NCBI GenBank assembly: GCA_035640715.1
Contig: DASQVO010000478.1
Coordinates: 1 to 23,031 of the forward strand
DNA: 23,031 nt
DNA from: DASQVO01 sp035640715
GTDB taxonomy: Bacteria > Actinomycetota > Actinomycetes > Streptosporangiales > Streptosporangiaceae
Direction of reading: 5' to 3'
Shown: positions 6,407-14,146 of the stretch, piece after piece
Position numbering within the stretch: the stretch's first letter is position 1
Layout of the letters: each line of letters opens with the position of its first letter
The notes under the pieces: generated by a model
Told to the model about the DNA's origin: nothing
What the model saw: only the letters and a program-made list of their open reading frames with translations
Database searches by the model: none
Made by a program: the position numbers and the translations under genes

Positions 6407-7327
6407 TCAGGTCTTTGCTCGCCGCCAGGCGGCTTCCCGTTCGGCGGCCTGCTGCCAGCCGTCGTCGAGGAAGCTGAACGAGCCGGTCAGCGCGCTCTCC
6501 GCATAGCCCCAGCCGTGGGACCCGGGCTGAATCCGCACGGTGGCCGGGATGTGGTACCCGGCCAGCAGGCGCGCGAAGGCCTTAGCCTGGCCCCTGATGA
6601 GAGGCTCCGGGTCGGACGCGTCCTCGTCGAGCAGGATGTGCATGCCCCGTGCCCGCCATGCGTGGGCATCGGGGCCGTTGGCCGCGACCACGGCGGGAAG
6701 GTCGCCGAACATGTCCGACAGGTCATTCACGTTGAAGTAACCGGCGATCGACACCACCTGGCCGAACGTCCCGGGCTGCTGCTGGGCGATGTTCATGGCA
6801 CCATACCCGCCCATCGAGAAGCCGGTGATGGCCCGGTGCGCCGCGTCCCGCCGGCGGGCGCCCTCCACGGTGGGGATCACCGCGTCGAGGAGCCGGTTCT
6901 CGACCTGCTCGCCGCCGTCCGCGGAGTTAGCCCACTCGGTGTCGGAATGCCGCTCGCCGTTGCCGTCCGGGCAGGCCACGACGAACGGCGGGTAGCCTTC
7001 TTCCAGCCTGAGGTTCAGCACCTCAGCGAGACCGTGGCTGAAGCAGTCGCTCGCCTTGCCCGGATACCCGTGCAGGAAGTAGACCACCGGGATCATGGCG
7101 GAGTCGGGCCCGGGCGGCCGCCAGACCCAGACGGGATGATCCCACCGGTCCGTCGGCCCGCGTACCTCCAGGACACGCACCGTGCCGCGTGCGCTGCCGG
7201 TTTCGCGGGCATCGGAGCTGGCCAGCCGCGTCACCCCCGACGGCATGACCATCAGCAGCCCGAAGACCGCCAGGACGGCCAGCCGGTCCAGTGATCTAGA
7301 TCCTCTCCCGTCCCGCCCCGCCGCCAT
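6407..7327 (-). CDS. Secreted or membrane-anchored alpha/beta-hydrolase (esterase D-like)
   Basis: This 306-residue protein has an N-terminal hydrophobic segment (~14-30, LDRLAVLAVFGLLMVMP) preceded by arginines, fitting a signal peptide or anchor with no lipobox. The rest is an esterase of the S-formylglutathione-hydrolase/antigen-85-like group. It shows the oxyanion-hole HG (86-87 in FLHGYPG), the nucleophile elbow GFSMGG (S171), a likely acid in LLDEDASD (D234 or D236), and the catalytic histidine in GSHGWGY (H271). The substrate is unknown; an extracytoplasmic ester is likely from the signal segment. It starts 4 nt after the PAC2 stop codon, so it is the second gene of a two-gene operon, with no room for a separate promoter. 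Confidence 0.82.
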   Translation of the reverse strand: MAAGRDGRGSRSLDRLAVLAVFGLLMVMPSGVTRLASSDARETGSARGTVRVLEVRGPTDRWDHPVWVWRPPGPDSAMIPVVYFLHGYPGKASDCFSHGLAEVLNLRLEEGYPPFVVACPDGNGERHSDTEWANSADGGEQVENRLLDAVIPTVEGARRRDAAHRAITGFSMGGYGAMNIAQQQPGTFGQVVSIAGYFNVNDLSDMFGDLPAVVAANGPDAHAWRARGMHILLDEDASDPEPLIRGQAKAFARLLAGYHIPATVRIQPGSHGWGYAESALTGSFSFLDDGWQQAAEREAAWRRAKT

Positions 7328-7331
7328 CGGG

Positions 7332-8249
7332 TCAGATTCCGCCCGGTTCTTCCCGGCCTCTGCGCCTCAGGTACCGCTCGAACTCGCGGGCGATCGCGTC
7401 GCCGCTGGCCTGCGGCAGGTCGGTCGCGTCCTTCGCCTCCTCGAGCGTCCGGACGTACTCGGCAACCTCAGAATCCTGCTGCGCAAGCTCGTCCACGCCA
7501 CGCTCCCAGGCCCGCGCCTCCTCGGACAGGTCCGCCAGCGGCAGCGGCGCATCCAGGATGTCCTCGACCCCCCGCAGCAGCGCGAGCGTGGCCTTGGGAT
7601 TCGGCGGAGTCGCCACGTAATGAGGCACTGACGCCCACAGCGACACCGACGGAATGCCCGCTGCGGTGCATGCATGCTGCACCACGCCGAGGATCCCAGT
7701 CGGCCCTTTGTAGTCGGAGAAGGGCGCGCTGATGGTGCCCGAGAGCTTCGGGTCCGACGCCCCGATCGAGATCGGCACAGGCCGCGTGTGGGGCGCATCA
7801 GCCAGCAGCGCGCCGAGCAGGATGACCATCTCGACGCCGAGATCGGTGAGACCCTGGACGAGCTCGTCGGTGTAGGCGCGCCAGCGCATATTCGGCTCAA
7901 TCCCGTGCACCAGCACGACATCACGGCCCAGCCCGGTCGCGCTTGCGGGGCTGCCGACGGCGTCCGGGCTCGTGCCGCCGGTGGTGTCGTGACCGGCGGT
8001 GCCACCAGATCCCTCCGCGGCGGGCGTGCCGTCCGCACGCGCCACGGACAGCCGCGTGGTCGGCCAGGCAAGCCGCTCGATGCGCCCCCCGGTAATCTCG
8101 ACCACGGGCCGTGTCACCTGGAAGTCGTAGAAGTCCTCAGGATCGATGGCGGCGATCGGCGTCGCCTGCCACGCGATGCCGAGATGACTGATCACGCCGC
8201 TCGCAGCCTCACCGGCATCATTCCAGCCTTCGAAGGCGGCGATGGCCAC
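7332..8249 (-). CDS. PAC2 family protein (ParJ/proteasome-assembly-chaperone-like)
   Basis: This 305-residue protein (from GTG at 8249) has PAC2-type features: AIAAFEGWNDAGEAAS at the N-terminus, HGIEPNMRW (115-123), LLGALLADAPHTRPVP (144-159), and a C-terminal helical region (~240-305). Residues ~72-108 are a Gly/Ser/Thr/Ala-rich insertion. PAC2 proteins resemble eukaryotic proteasome assembly chaperones. The Streptomyces homologue ParJ (SCO1662), as I recall, regulates ParA polymerisation during chromosome segregation; a similar role here is inference. The start is uncertain: the coding frame continues 12 codons upstream to ATC at 8285-8283, which has a strong purine-rich ribosome site at ideal spacing, whereas the GTG has none. 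It is co-transcribed with the esterase gene and divergent from metH. Confidence 0.85.
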   Translation of the reverse strand: MAIAAFEGWNDAGEAASGVISHLGIAWQATPIAAIDPEDFYDFQVTRPVVEITGGRIERLAWPTTRLSVARADGTPAAEGSGGTAGHDTTGGTSPDAVGSPASATGLGRDVVLVHGIEPNMRWRAYTDELVQGLTDLGVEMVILLGALLADAPHTRPVPISIGASDPKLSGTISAPFSDYKGPTGILGVVQHACTAAGIPSVSLWASVPHYVATPPNPKATLALLRGVEDILDAPLPLADLSEEARAWERGVDELAQQDSEVAEYVRTLEEAKDATDLPQASGDAIAREFERYLRRRGREEPGGI

Positions 8250-8291
8250 GGGCGAGGTGAGCTTACCCAGACGATCGACCTCGATGTCTCA

Positions 8292-8299
8292 CCCCTCCT
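8292..8299 (-). promoter_or_regulatory. Strong Shine-Dalgarno sequence upstream of the PAC2 frame
   Basis: The minus strand reads GGAGGAGAGGAGGGG between about 8306 and 8292. AGGAGG ends 8 nt before the in-frame ATC at 8285-8283 but 44 nt before the GTG at 8249. An in-frame TGA at 8291-8289 bars any start further upstream. The spacing argues that translation begins at or near the ATC. Confidence 0.5.
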
Positions 8300-8352
8300 C
8301 TCCTCCCTGAACGCGCCTGCTGCGCGGGCTGCGTGCGCCGTGCCGCTCACGA

Positions 8353-8365
8353 CCGGGAATCCCGG
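8353..8365. other. Palindrome in the PAC2-metH divergent region
   Basis: CCGGGA-A-TCCCGG is a perfect 6-bp inverted repeat around one central base, between the two divergent genes. It could be an operator for either gene or a chance GC-rich palindrome. A second pair, GGCGAT 8438-8443 and ATCGCC 8462-8467, lies closer to metH. Confidence 0.3.
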
Positions 8366-8512
8366 CCGTGCCGCGACTCTCAGCACGCAGCGCCCCGTCA
8401 CCGAGCGCTGTCATACGTCCAGCCTACGTTGCCGGCGGGCGATCAGGGCATCCATCTGGGCATCGCCGTGCTCCTGTGTCCCCACCATCCCCTCTGCCCC
8501 GGTACAGGCCCG

Positions 8513-8518
8513 TACAAT
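8513..8518 (+). promoter_or_regulatory. Candidate -10 box of metH (leaderless)
   Basis: TACAAT is one base from TATAAT and lies 8 nt before the metH ATG at 8527. No Shine-Dalgarno sequence precedes the ATG. No cobalamin or SAM riboswitch is recognisable between 8286 and 8526, and a leaderless transcript would leave no room for one. Confidence 0.6.
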
Positions 8519-8526
8519 GGGGCACG

Positions 8527-11500
8527 ATGAGCGCATCCGAGGCAGGTCCAGCGGAACCGCACGGGGGAAGCGCCCTACGGGCGGCGCTGGCCGCCCAGGT
8601 CGTGGTGGCGGACGGCGCCATGGGCACGATGCTACAGGCCAGCGACGCGGTGCTGGATGACTTCGCAGGTTATGAGGGCTGTAACGAGATCCTGAACGTG
8701 ACGCGCCCGGACATCGTGCGGTCCGTTCACGAAGCCTATCTGGCGGCCGGCGCGGACTGCATCACCACCAACACGTTCGGCGCGAACCTCGCCAACCTTG
8801 GCGAGTACGGCATAGCGGACCGGATCGCGGAGCTGTCGGAGGCCGGCGCCCGCATCGCCCGCGAGGCCGTGGCATCGCGGGCGGAGCCAGGCAGGCCCCG
8901 CTACGTGCTCGGCTCGATGGGTCCAGGGACCAAGCTGCCGACGCTCGGCCATATCAGCTTCGGTGAGCTGCGCGACGCCTACCAGCAGAATGCCGCCGGG
9001 CTGCTCCGTGGCGGCGTCAATGCGATCATCGTGGAGACCTGCCAGGATCTCCTGCAGGCCAAGGCGGCGATCATCGGGGCCAAACGGGCTATCGCCGCGG
9101 CGGCCGCCGACGTCATGCTCATCGCCCACGTGACCATAGAGACCACGGGCGTGATGCTGCTCGGCAGCGAAATCGGGGCCGCCCTTACGGCCCTTGAGCC
9201 GCTGGGGATCGACGTCATCGGCCTCAACTGCGCGACCGGGCCCGGCGAGATGAGCGAGCACCTGCGTTACCTGGCCGCCCGCGCACGGGTCCCGCTCTCC
9301 TGCATGCCCAATGCCGGGCTTCCGGAGCTGACCTCTCACGGCGCCCGCTACCCGCTTACCCCGGCGCAGCTCGCCGACGCGCATGAGCGGTTCGCCGGAG
9401 AATTCGGCCTGTCGCTGGTGGGCGGCTGCTGTGGCACCACCCCGGAGCACATCGCCGCGGTCGTCGAGCGGGTGGCCGGCCGGCCCGCCGCCCGGCGCCG
9501 GCCGCGCCCGGAAGCCGGCGTCTCCTCGCTGTACCAGCACGTCCCGTTCCGTCAGGACACGTCGTTCCTGGCCATAGGGGAGCGGACCAACGCCAACGGC
9601 TCGAAGGCGTTCCGCGAGGCGATGGCGGCCGGCCGCTACGAGGAGTGCGTCGAGATCGCGCGGGCCCAGACCCGTGACGGCGCCCACCTGCTCGACGTAT
9701 GTGTTGACTACGTCGGCCGGGACGGGGTCGCGGACATGCGTGAGATCGCGGGCCGCCTGGCCACGGCGGCCACCCTGCCGCTGGTTCTCGACTCCACCGA
9801 GCCCGCCGTCATCGCAGCCGGGCTCGAGCTGCTCGGTGGCCGTGCGGTGGTCAACTCGGTCAATTACGAGGACGGCGACGGGCCGGAATCGCGGATCGCC
9901 CGCGTCATGCCCCTGGTCCGCGAGCACGGCGCCGCCGTCATCGCGCTCACCATTGACGAGCAGGGGCAGGCGCGGACAGCGGAATGGAAGGTGTCCGTCG
10001 CCGTCCGGCTGATCGAGGACCTGACCGGCAACTGGGGTATGCGCCTGGAGGACATCATCGTCGACTGCCTGACCTTCCCGATCGCCACCGGCCAGGAAGA
10101 GACCAGGCGGGACGCGATCGAGACGATCGAGGCGATCGCCGAGCTCAAGCGCCGCTACCCGGCCGTGCAGACGACACTGGGCGTCTCCAACGTGTCATTC
10201 GGCCTCAAGCCCGCCGCGCGGGCCGTGCTCAATTCGGTGTTCCTCGCCGAATGCGTCCGCGCCGGGCTGGACTCAGCGATCGTGCACGCCTCGCGCATCA
10301 TGCCGGTCGCCCGGATTCCCGACGAGCAGCGCCAGGTGGCCCTGGATCTCATCTACGACCGGCGCCGCGAGGGCTATGACCCGCTCGCCCGGCTGCTGGA
10401 ACTCTTCGAGAGCGTGGACTCCGCGACGGTCAAGGCGAGCCGGGCGGCCGAGCTGGCCGCGCTGCCGCTCTGGGAGCGGCTGAAGCGCCGGATCATCGAC
10501 GGGGAGCGGACCGGCCTGGAAGCCGACCTGGACGATGCCCTGGCACAGCGGCCAGCGCTGGAGATCGTGAACGACGTTCTGCTCGACGGCATGAAGACGG
10601 TTGGCGAGCTCTTCGGCTCCGGGCAGATGCAGCTGCCGTTCGTGCTCACCTCGGCCGAGGTGATGAAGGCTGCGGTCGGGTACCTGGAACCCCACATGGA
10701 GCGGACGGGCGAGGACGGCAAGGGCAAGATCGTCTTGGCAACCGTCAAGGGCGACGTGCATGACATCGGCAAGAACCTCGTTGACATCATCCTCTCCAAC
10801 AACGGCTACGACGTCATCAACATCGGCATCAAGCAGCCCATCTCGGCGATCATCGCCGCCGCGGAAGAATCAGGTGCGGACGCGATCGGCATGTCCGGGC
10901 TGCTGGTGAAGTCCACCGTCGTGATGCGGGACAACCTCGCCGAGCTGAACTCCCGCGGGCTGGCCACCCGCTGGCCCGTCCTGCTCGGGGGCGCCGCGCT
11001 GACCCGCGCCTACGTCGAGCAGGACCTGGCCGCGCTGTTCGACGGGGAGGTCCGGTACGCGCGCGACGCGTTCGAGGGCCTCCGCCTGATGGACGCCGTG
11101 ATGGCGGTCAAGCGCGGGGAGAAGGGAGCGCGGCTGCCTGAGCGCAGGACCCGGCAGGTGCGCCGGACTTCGCGCGGGGAGCAGGCCGCCGGGCCCGGCG
11201 GGGCCGGCCAGGAAGCCGGTGGCACGGGCCGGTCGGACATTACGGTGCTCGATGACATCCCCGAGCCGCCGTTCTGGGGCACGCGGGTCATCAAGAGCGT
11301 TCCCCTCGGCGACTACGCGGCCTTCCTGGACGAGCGGGCCACCTTCATGGGGCAGTGGGGACTGAAGCCGTCCCGCGGCCAGGGCGGGGCGACGTATGAG
11401 GAGCTCGTGGAGACTGAGGGCAGGCCGAGGCTGCGGATGTGGCTGGAGCGCGTGCGGACCGAAGGGCTGCTGGAGGCCGCAGTCGTCTACGGCTACTTCC

Positions 11501-12048
11501 GCTGCGTCAGCGAGGGCAACGACCTGGTCGTGCTGGGCGAGGACGGCGCGGAGCTGGAGCGCTTCACGTTCCCGCGCCAGCGCCGTGACCGGAGGCTGTG
11601 CCTGGCCGATTTCTTCCTGCCGCGCGAATCCGGCTGGACCGACGTGGTGGCATTCCAGCTCGCCACCATGGGACCACGGGTCAGCCAGGCGACCGCTGAG
11701 CTCTTCGCCAAGAACGCCTACCGCGAGTACCTCGAGCTGCACGGCCTCTCCGTGCAGCTCACCGAGGCGCTCGCGGAGTACTGGCACACCAGGATCCGGC
11801 GCGAGCTTGGCTTCGGCGCGCTGGACCCGGACAACCTCGAGGACTTCTTCAAGCTCGGGTACCGCGGCGCGCGGTATTCACTCGGCTATCCGGCCTGCCC
11901 CGACCTCGCCGACCGGGCGAAGGTGGCTAGGCTGCTGCGGCCGGAGCGGATCGGCGTAGAGCTTACCGAGGAGATGCAGCTCGTGCCTGAGCAGTCCACT
12001 GATGCCCTGGTGGTGCACCACCCCGAGGCGAAGTACTTCAGCGCGTGA
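8527..12048 (+). CDS. metH: Cobalamin-dependent methionine synthase
   Basis: This complete 1,173-residue enzyme transfers the methyl group of 5-methyltetrahydrofolate to homocysteine through methylcobalamin. All four modules are visible. The homocysteine domain (~15-320) has zinc ligands C235 and C301/C302 (GGCCGTTPEH). The folate (pterin-binding) domain (~345-630) includes AIGERTNANGSKAF at 349-362. The B12 cap and cobalamin domains (~645-860) have the lower ligand H745 in DVHDIG and an SGLLVKST loop. The SAM-dependent reactivation domain (~905-1170) contains YSLGYPACPD. Residues ~863-905 form an Arg/Gly/Ala-rich linker of low complexity between the cobalamin and reactivation domains. The ATG at 8527 was chosen because the upstream in-frame extension to 8368 is non-homologous and contains the promoter. 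Its stop overlaps the HAD gene start by 4 nt. Confidence 0.97.
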   Translation: MSASEAGPAEPHGGSALRAALAAQVVVADGAMGTMLQASDAVLDDFAGYEGCNEILNVTRPDIVRSVHEAYLAAGADCITTNTFGANLANLGEYGIADRIAELSEAGARIAREAVASRAEPGRPRYVLGSMGPGTKLPTLGHISFGELRDAYQQNAAGLLRGGVNAIIVETCQDLLQAKAAIIGAKRAIAAAAADVMLIAHVTIETTGVMLLGSEIGAALTALEPLGIDVIGLNCATGPGEMSEHLRYLAARARVPLSCMPNAGLPELTSHGARYPLTPAQLADAHERFAGEFGLSLVGGCCGTTPEHIAAVVERVAGRPAARRRPRPEAGVSSLYQHVPFRQDTSFLAIGERTNANGSKAFREAMAAGRYEECVEIARAQTRDGAHLLDVCVDYVGRDGVADMREIAGRLATAATLPLVLDSTEPAVIAAGLELLGGRAVVNSVNYEDGDGPESRIARVMPLVREHGAAVIALTIDEQGQARTAEWKVSVAVRLIEDLTGNWGMRLEDIIVDCLTFPIATGQEETRRDAIETIEAIAELKRRYPAVQTTLGVSNVSFGLKPAARAVLNSVFLAECVRAGLDSAIVHASRIMPVARIPDEQRQVALDLIYDRRREGYDPLARLLELFESVDSATVKASRAAELAALPLWERLKRRIIDGERTGLEADLDDALAQRPALEIVNDVLLDGMKTVGELFGSGQMQLPFVLTSAEVMKAAVGYLEPHMERTGEDGKGKIVLATVKGDVHDIGKNLVDIILSNNGYDVINIGIKQPISAIIAAAEESGADAIGMSGLLVKSTVVMRDNLAELNSRGLATRWPVLLGGAALTRAYVEQDLAALFDGEVRYARDAFEGLRLMDAVMAVKRGEKGARLPERRTRQVRRTSRGEQAAGPGGAGQEAGGTGRSDITVLDDIPEPPFWGTRVIKSVPLGDYAAFLDERATFMGQWGLKPSRGQGGATYEELVETEGRPRLRMWLERVRTEGLLEAAVVYGYFRCVSEGNDLVVLGEDGAELERFTFPRQRRDRRLCLADFFLPRESGWTDVVAFQLATMGPRVSQATAELFAKNAYREYLELHGLSVQLTEALAEYWHTRIRRELGFGALDPDNLEDFFKLGYRGARYSLGYPACPDLADRAKVARLLRPERIGVELTEEMQLVPEQSTDALVVHHPEAKYFSA

Positions 12049-12794
12049 CGGACCGGTACAGTCCGGGTGCCGGACCGGCGAACGCGGCGGATGGCACCGG
12101 ACCGCAGGCGGTCCTGTTCGACATGGACGGGCTGCTCATCGATTCCGAGCCGCTCTGGTTCGAGGTGGAAACCGAGGTGATGGCGCGCCTCGGCGGCGAA
12201 TGGACCAAAGAGGATCAGAAGCAGCTTCTCGGCAGCTCGCTGGAGAACTCCACCCGCTACTTCATAGAGCGGGCGACTGTCCCGGTCACCCCGGCGGAGA
12301 TAGCGGAATGGATGATCGGCGGGATGGTGGAACGGGTGCGCGACCGCGGCGTCCGGGTGATGTCCGGTGCCGCCGAGCTCGTCGCCGAGGTCGCGGCATC
12401 CGGCCTGCCCTACGCGCTCGTCACGTCCTCCCGGCGGCGTTTCGTCGATGCGGTGCTCTCGCGGACCGGCATGCGCTTCCCCGTGGTCGTGACCGGCAGC
12501 GACGTCAGTCGCGGCAAGCCTGACCCGGAGCCGTATCTCCTCGTGGCGCGGCGCCTTGGCGTGGAGCCCGGCCGGTGCGTTGTCCTGGAAGACTCGATCA
12601 CCGGCGTGACCGCCGCCGAAGCCGCCGGATGCTTCGTCATCGCCGTTCCGAGCCTGCGGGCTATCGAGCAGCGGCCCGGGCGACTGGTGGTGGGCTCCCT
12701 GCGGGACCTTGACCTGGCCCGGATCCGGGCGGCGTGGACAGCCGGCACGTCAGCCGCAGACGACCTCGCGGACCGCCCCACAGGAACCGATTAA
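12045..12794 (+). CDS. HAD-superfamily phosphatase (beta-phosphoglucomutase-like)
   Basis: This 249-residue soluble hydrolase has all four HAD motifs. Motif I is DMDGLLIDSE (nucleophile D26, acid/base D28), motif II VTSSR (T127/S128), motif III lysine K158 in RGKPDPEPY, and motif IV LEDSITGV (E182, D183). The helical cap between motifs I and II places it in the PGM-like subgroup, close to YniC/Gph sugar-phosphate phosphatases; the substrate cannot be inferred. The GTG start overlaps the metH stop codon (GTGA), indicating translational coupling with metH. This metH-HAD arrangement is familiar in actinobacteria, which suggests a housekeeping job, but no direct link to methionine metabolism is shown. 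The N-terminal ~18 residues are not part of the fold. Confidence 0.9.
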   Translation: MTDRYSPGAGPANAADGTGPQAVLFDMDGLLIDSEPLWFEVETEVMARLGGEWTKEDQKQLLGSSLENSTRYFIERATVPVTPAEIAEWMIGGMVERVRDRGVRVMSGAAELVAEVAASGLPYALVTSSRRRFVDAVLSRTGMRFPVVVTGSDVSRGKPDPEPYLLVARRLGVEPGRCVVLEDSITGVTAAEAAGCFVIAVPSLRAIEQRPGRLVVGSLRDLDLARIRAAWTAGTSAADDLADRPTGTD

Positions 12795-12818
12795 CCCGCC
12801 GCCCGCGCGTGGGTGCGG

Positions 12819-12854
12819 GGCAGGGAGCCGGTAATCCGGGCGGTTCACCCTGCC
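12819..12854 (+). other. Nested stem-loop between the HAD and membrane-protein genes
   Basis: GGCAGGG (12819-12825) pairs with CCCTGCC (12848-12854). Inside it, CCGG-TAAT-CCGG (12828-12839) forms a second small stem. It lies 25 nt after the HAD stop with no T-tract. It may be a factor-independent terminator or a processing element. A weaker CCCGC/GCGGG pair lies just before it. Confidence 0.4.
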
Positions 12855-12928
12855 TGCGGCCTGTGCGACGATGGGGGAGGGGCGCCGCCCTCGAGCAGGC
12901 TTCACGCTCGTGCCGTCGAGGTAGACAG

Positions 12929-13462
12929 ATGTCGACATATAACGCGATCGCCTGGCTGCCGCTGTGCGCCGGGCTTACGGGGATCGGGCTGGTCGCGAGC
13001 TGGTTCGCGATGCGCAAGCGAGGGCTGGCATCCGGCCTGCATGGCGTGGCGTGGTCATTGCTGCCGCTCGCCGCCTACCTGACCGGCTCCATCGAGATGT
13101 TCTGGAAGATCGGCGCCGCGATCGGCGACTTTGCGGCGTCCCTCGTGTTCTCGCCGAAGGTATGGTCCGGCGTCGGGGTGGCCGCGCTGGCTGCCGTGCT
13201 GTTCGTGGTCTCGGGAACGCGCAGGCGCCGCCGTAAGCGGGCTCGCGGCACCACCGGCGGCGAAGCGGCCAGTGCCGCGCATCCCGGCCGGGATGCGCAG
13301 CCTGGCCGGGATGTACAGGCGGCCGGGGAGGCGAACGCAGGCTCCGGCCGCCGGGCGGTTGAAGCGAAGCCCGCACAGGCCTCAGCCGCCGCGAAGGGCG
13401 CTCCAGCCGACGATGACATGCGTGAGGTGGAGGAGATCCTGCGCCGGCGCGGCATCAGCTAA
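12929..13462 (+). CDS. Small membrane protein of unknown function
   Basis: This 177-residue protein has three likely transmembrane segments (~6-27, ~36-54 and ~79-96) followed by an arginine/lysine cluster (98-106). A ~50-residue Ala/Gly-rich tail with a short repeat (PGRDAQPGRDVQ, ~119-130) follows, then a conserved-looking C-terminal helix (DDMREVEEILRRRGIS). By the positive-inside rule the C-terminus is cytoplasmic. I do not recognise a characterised family; similar membrane proteins near metH in actinomycetes are, as I recall, unnamed. GAGGT at 12918-12922 is well placed for the ATG at 12929. Upstream in-frame starts would run through the HAD gene's end. The terminal charged helix could be a docking site for a soluble partner, which is speculation. 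Confidence 0.75.
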   Translation: MSTYNAIAWLPLCAGLTGIGLVASWFAMRKRGLASGLHGVAWSLLPLAAYLTGSIEMFWKIGAAIGDFAASLVFSPKVWSGVGVAALAAVLFVVSGTRRRRRKRARGTTGGEAASAAHPGRDAQPGRDVQAAGEANAGSGRRAVEAKPAQASAAAKGAPADDDMREVEEILRRRGIS

Positions 13463-14146
13463 CCGGCGGGTGCCGGGACGAGCCGCAGCGCAAGCCGTAT
13501 AGCGGCGGCATGTATCCAGCAGAAGCGCCGGCTGTCACTTTTGTGTTACAGCTGTGACGAGTTGGCCCTCATTCAGTCACGATTAAGCCACGACTTTCAC
13601 CGTGGGCTGGCGCGCATCGGCAAATGTGTAGAATCTCGTTCTCAAAGAGGTCGCATTCCGCCCATTGGTGCTCAAGTGCCGTAAGACGGGCAGGTGGCGG
13701 TAGCCGATGCGGCCCGGTCAGCAGAAGCCGATGGTCGCGACAGCCGTGTCGCTTGTTGTGCAAGGGAGGGATGGGGTGCCTGCTTTTAGCATGGCGGTCC
13801 TCTTCCCCGTCGGTCGGCCAGCGAACCGTACTTCATCTGCGAGTACTGTCGCCGCCACGGACAGTGACATGTGCGGCCAGATTGCGGTTTCCGGCCGGGA
13901 CTGCCCGGCTGCCGCTTTTCCCGGCGGCCTGCCCATGGCGAATAGAAGTCGCTTCTGCTACGTAATTCCCGGCCATTCCGGCGGCCGGGCGGACTCGGCT
14001 GGCGCGCGCTACCCGGGTGCCATCCACGTTTCCCCGCAGCCTGCAGTTGGGCCGACCCCGGCAGGCGTCATCCGGGGCAAGGCAACCGGCGTGCCCGCCA
14101 ATTCACCGCGGGCCGCCGTGCTCGCATTGTTTGCTGGAGGAAGTCA
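13463..14146 (+). promoter_or_regulatory. 684-base non-coding leader/promoter region of the peptide importer operon
   Basis: No convincing gene lies here. The first ~220 bases include the most AT-rich part of the region. GTTACAGCTGTGAC (13545-13558) is a near-perfect 14-base palindrome, flanked by GTCAC (13534-13538) forming an inverted pair with GTGAC. TAGAAT at 13629-13634 is a candidate -10 (CTGGCG at 13607-13612 as a weak -35), which would give a 5' leader of about 505 nt before oppA. A reading frame from 13707 ends in ATGA overlapping the oppA start, but its codon usage is relaxed and I do not call it a gene. I recognise no known riboswitch. Confidence 0.4.
13545..13558. promoter_or_regulatory. 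Near-palindromic operator candidate
   Basis: GTTACAGCTGTGAC pairs in six of seven positions, the seventh being a T-G pair. It lies about 600 bases before the importer operon and ~85 bases before the TAGAAT box, a plausible position for an activator or repressor. The binding protein is unknown. Confidence 0.35.

Noticed and set aside
6387..6416. CTGAC/GTCAG pair as a bidirectional terminator between the convergent kinase-like and esterase genes
   Set aside because: Only a 5-bp stem with an 11-nt loop; too weak to call, although some terminator is expected in this 13-nt convergent gap.
8286..8526. Cobalamin or SAM riboswitch upstream of metH
   Set aside because: No B12-box-like or SAM-box-like sequence is visible, and the TACAAT box 8 nt from the ATG leaves no leader for a riboswitch.
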